Source: an uncultured Chloroflexota bacterium (lineage in GTDB: Bacteria > Chloroflexota > Anaerolineae > Promineifilales > Promineifilaceae). From it: a stretch of 5,782 nt of DNA. The position numbers and the translations under genes were made by a program. The notes under the pieces are model-generated. The model saw only the letters and a list, made by a program, of their open reading frames with translations. It was not told the DNA's origin and did no database searches. This document shows positions 5,522 to 5,782 of the stretch, piece after piece (position 1 is the stretch's first letter; each line of letters begins with the position of its first letter). Location of the stretch: assembly GCA_937958365.1 (NCBI GenBank), contig CALFEW010000486.1:1-5782 (forward strand). Direction: 5' to 3'.

Positions 5522-5574
5522 GCGCTTCTAAGGCTTTATGATAGCATCCTGTTCGCTTAAGGGAAGAAGAAATT

Positions 5575-5782
5575 ATGGATGAAGAAAAAAACCTTATCGA
5601 AAGAGGAGGCGGTTACGTGGTCTTGTTGATTGTCACGGCCGTTCTCTTTTTTGGTTGGCGCGCTGGCCTGGTAGGGGGGCTGAACGAGGCGGTGGAAGCG
5701 GAAGGTGAAACGGCCGTTTCCACATCCCCATCGTTAATCACCAACGTTACAGCCTCCACTACCACCGACCAGGCCGTTGCCT
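5575..5782 (+). CDS. Unrecognised single-pass membrane protein, N-terminal 69 residues (3' end outside window)
   Basis: ATG 5575 opens a frame that runs off the window. An in-frame TAG at 5542-5544 with no other ATG, GTG or TTG between makes this the likely start; a purine-rich GGGAAG (5561-5566) can serve as ribosome binding site. The peptide has a charged cytoplasmic start (M-D-E-E-K-N-L-I-E-R), a Gly-rich turn, one hydrophobic segment at about residues 14-28 ending F-F-G-W, then an acidic stretch and a Ser/Thr/Ala-rich, linker-like region (47-69). This fits a type II membrane protein or uncleaved signal anchor with an exported domain to follow. No cleavage site or lipobox is visible. The function cannot be told from this part. 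A TATGAT at 5537-5542 may be its -10 box, but no -35 is evident. It follows the rho terminator, so it is a separate unit. Two ACGGCCGT copies lie in it. Confidence 0.75.
   Translation, partial: MDEEKNLIERGGGYVVLLIVTAVLFFGWRAGLVGGLNEAVEAEGETAVSTSPSLITNVTASTTTDQAVA
5707..5721. repeat. ACGGCCGTTTCC motif, copy 3, in a 14-bp palindrome
   Basis: GAAACGGCCGTTTC (5707-5720) is a perfect 14-bp palindrome that contains the third copy of the 12-mer (5710-5721). It lies in coding sequence for E-T-A-V-S. Another ACGGCCGT sits 75 nt upstream at 5635-5642. Confidence 0.6.

Noticed and set aside
1..5782. Mobile element, CRISPR array, toxin-antitoxin or defence system
   Set aside because: There is no transposase, integrase, spacer-repeat array, terminal inverted repeats or unknown gene pair. 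All complete genes are housekeeping.

Overview
This window looks like ordinary bacterial chromosome carrying conserved housekeeping genes, all on the + strand. In order: the 3' end of pyrH (UMP kinase), frr (ribosome recycling factor), uppS (isoprenyl/undecaprenyl diphosphate synthase), cdsA (phosphatidate cytidylyltransferase), fbp (class I fructose-1,6-bisphosphatase), rho (transcription termination factor), and the 5' end of an unrecognised single-pass membrane protein. The organism cannot be fixed from the sequence. Mid-range GC, the gene contents and a frequent palindromic ACGGCCGT word are compatible with an uncultured Chloroflexota (Anaerolineae-like) genome, but that assignment is a low-confidence inference.

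Region 1 (1-2411) is the widespread pyrH-frr-uppS-cdsA block. frr and uppS are 3 nt apart and in the same frame, and uppS and cdsA are 19 nt apart, so co-transcription is likely. It joins translation (Frr) to the envelope: UppS makes the polyprenyl lipid carrier for peptidoglycan, and CdsA makes CDP-diacylglycerol for phospholipids. In many bacteria dxr and rseP follow cdsA. Here they do not.

Region 2 (2412-3662) is a 243-bp gap with a weak hairpin and short repeats, then a complete fbp with all its active-site motifs, apparently its own unit.

Region 3 (3663-5521) is the rho unit and holds the most regulatory structure. A near-consensus sigma70-type promoter (TTGACG, 17-nt spacer, TATACT) sits about 360 nt upstream of the rho start. 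A 16-bp palindrome overlaps its -35 box. The long leader contains two further perfect palindromes, a set of short complementary segments and a possible 33-codon leader ORF. rho ends in three tandem 13-bp repeats and then a strong 13-bp intrinsic terminator. The layout suggests that rho is controlled through its leader, as known in other bacteria, but this is inference.

Region 4 (5522-5782) starts a new gene encoding a short cytoplasmic N-terminus, one membrane helix and a Ser/Thr-rich linker; the rest lies beyond the window.

I see no mobile element, CRISPR array, tRNA, rRNA or defence system. The most unusual signals are the over-represented ACGGCCGT(TTCC) word and the architecture of the rho leader.
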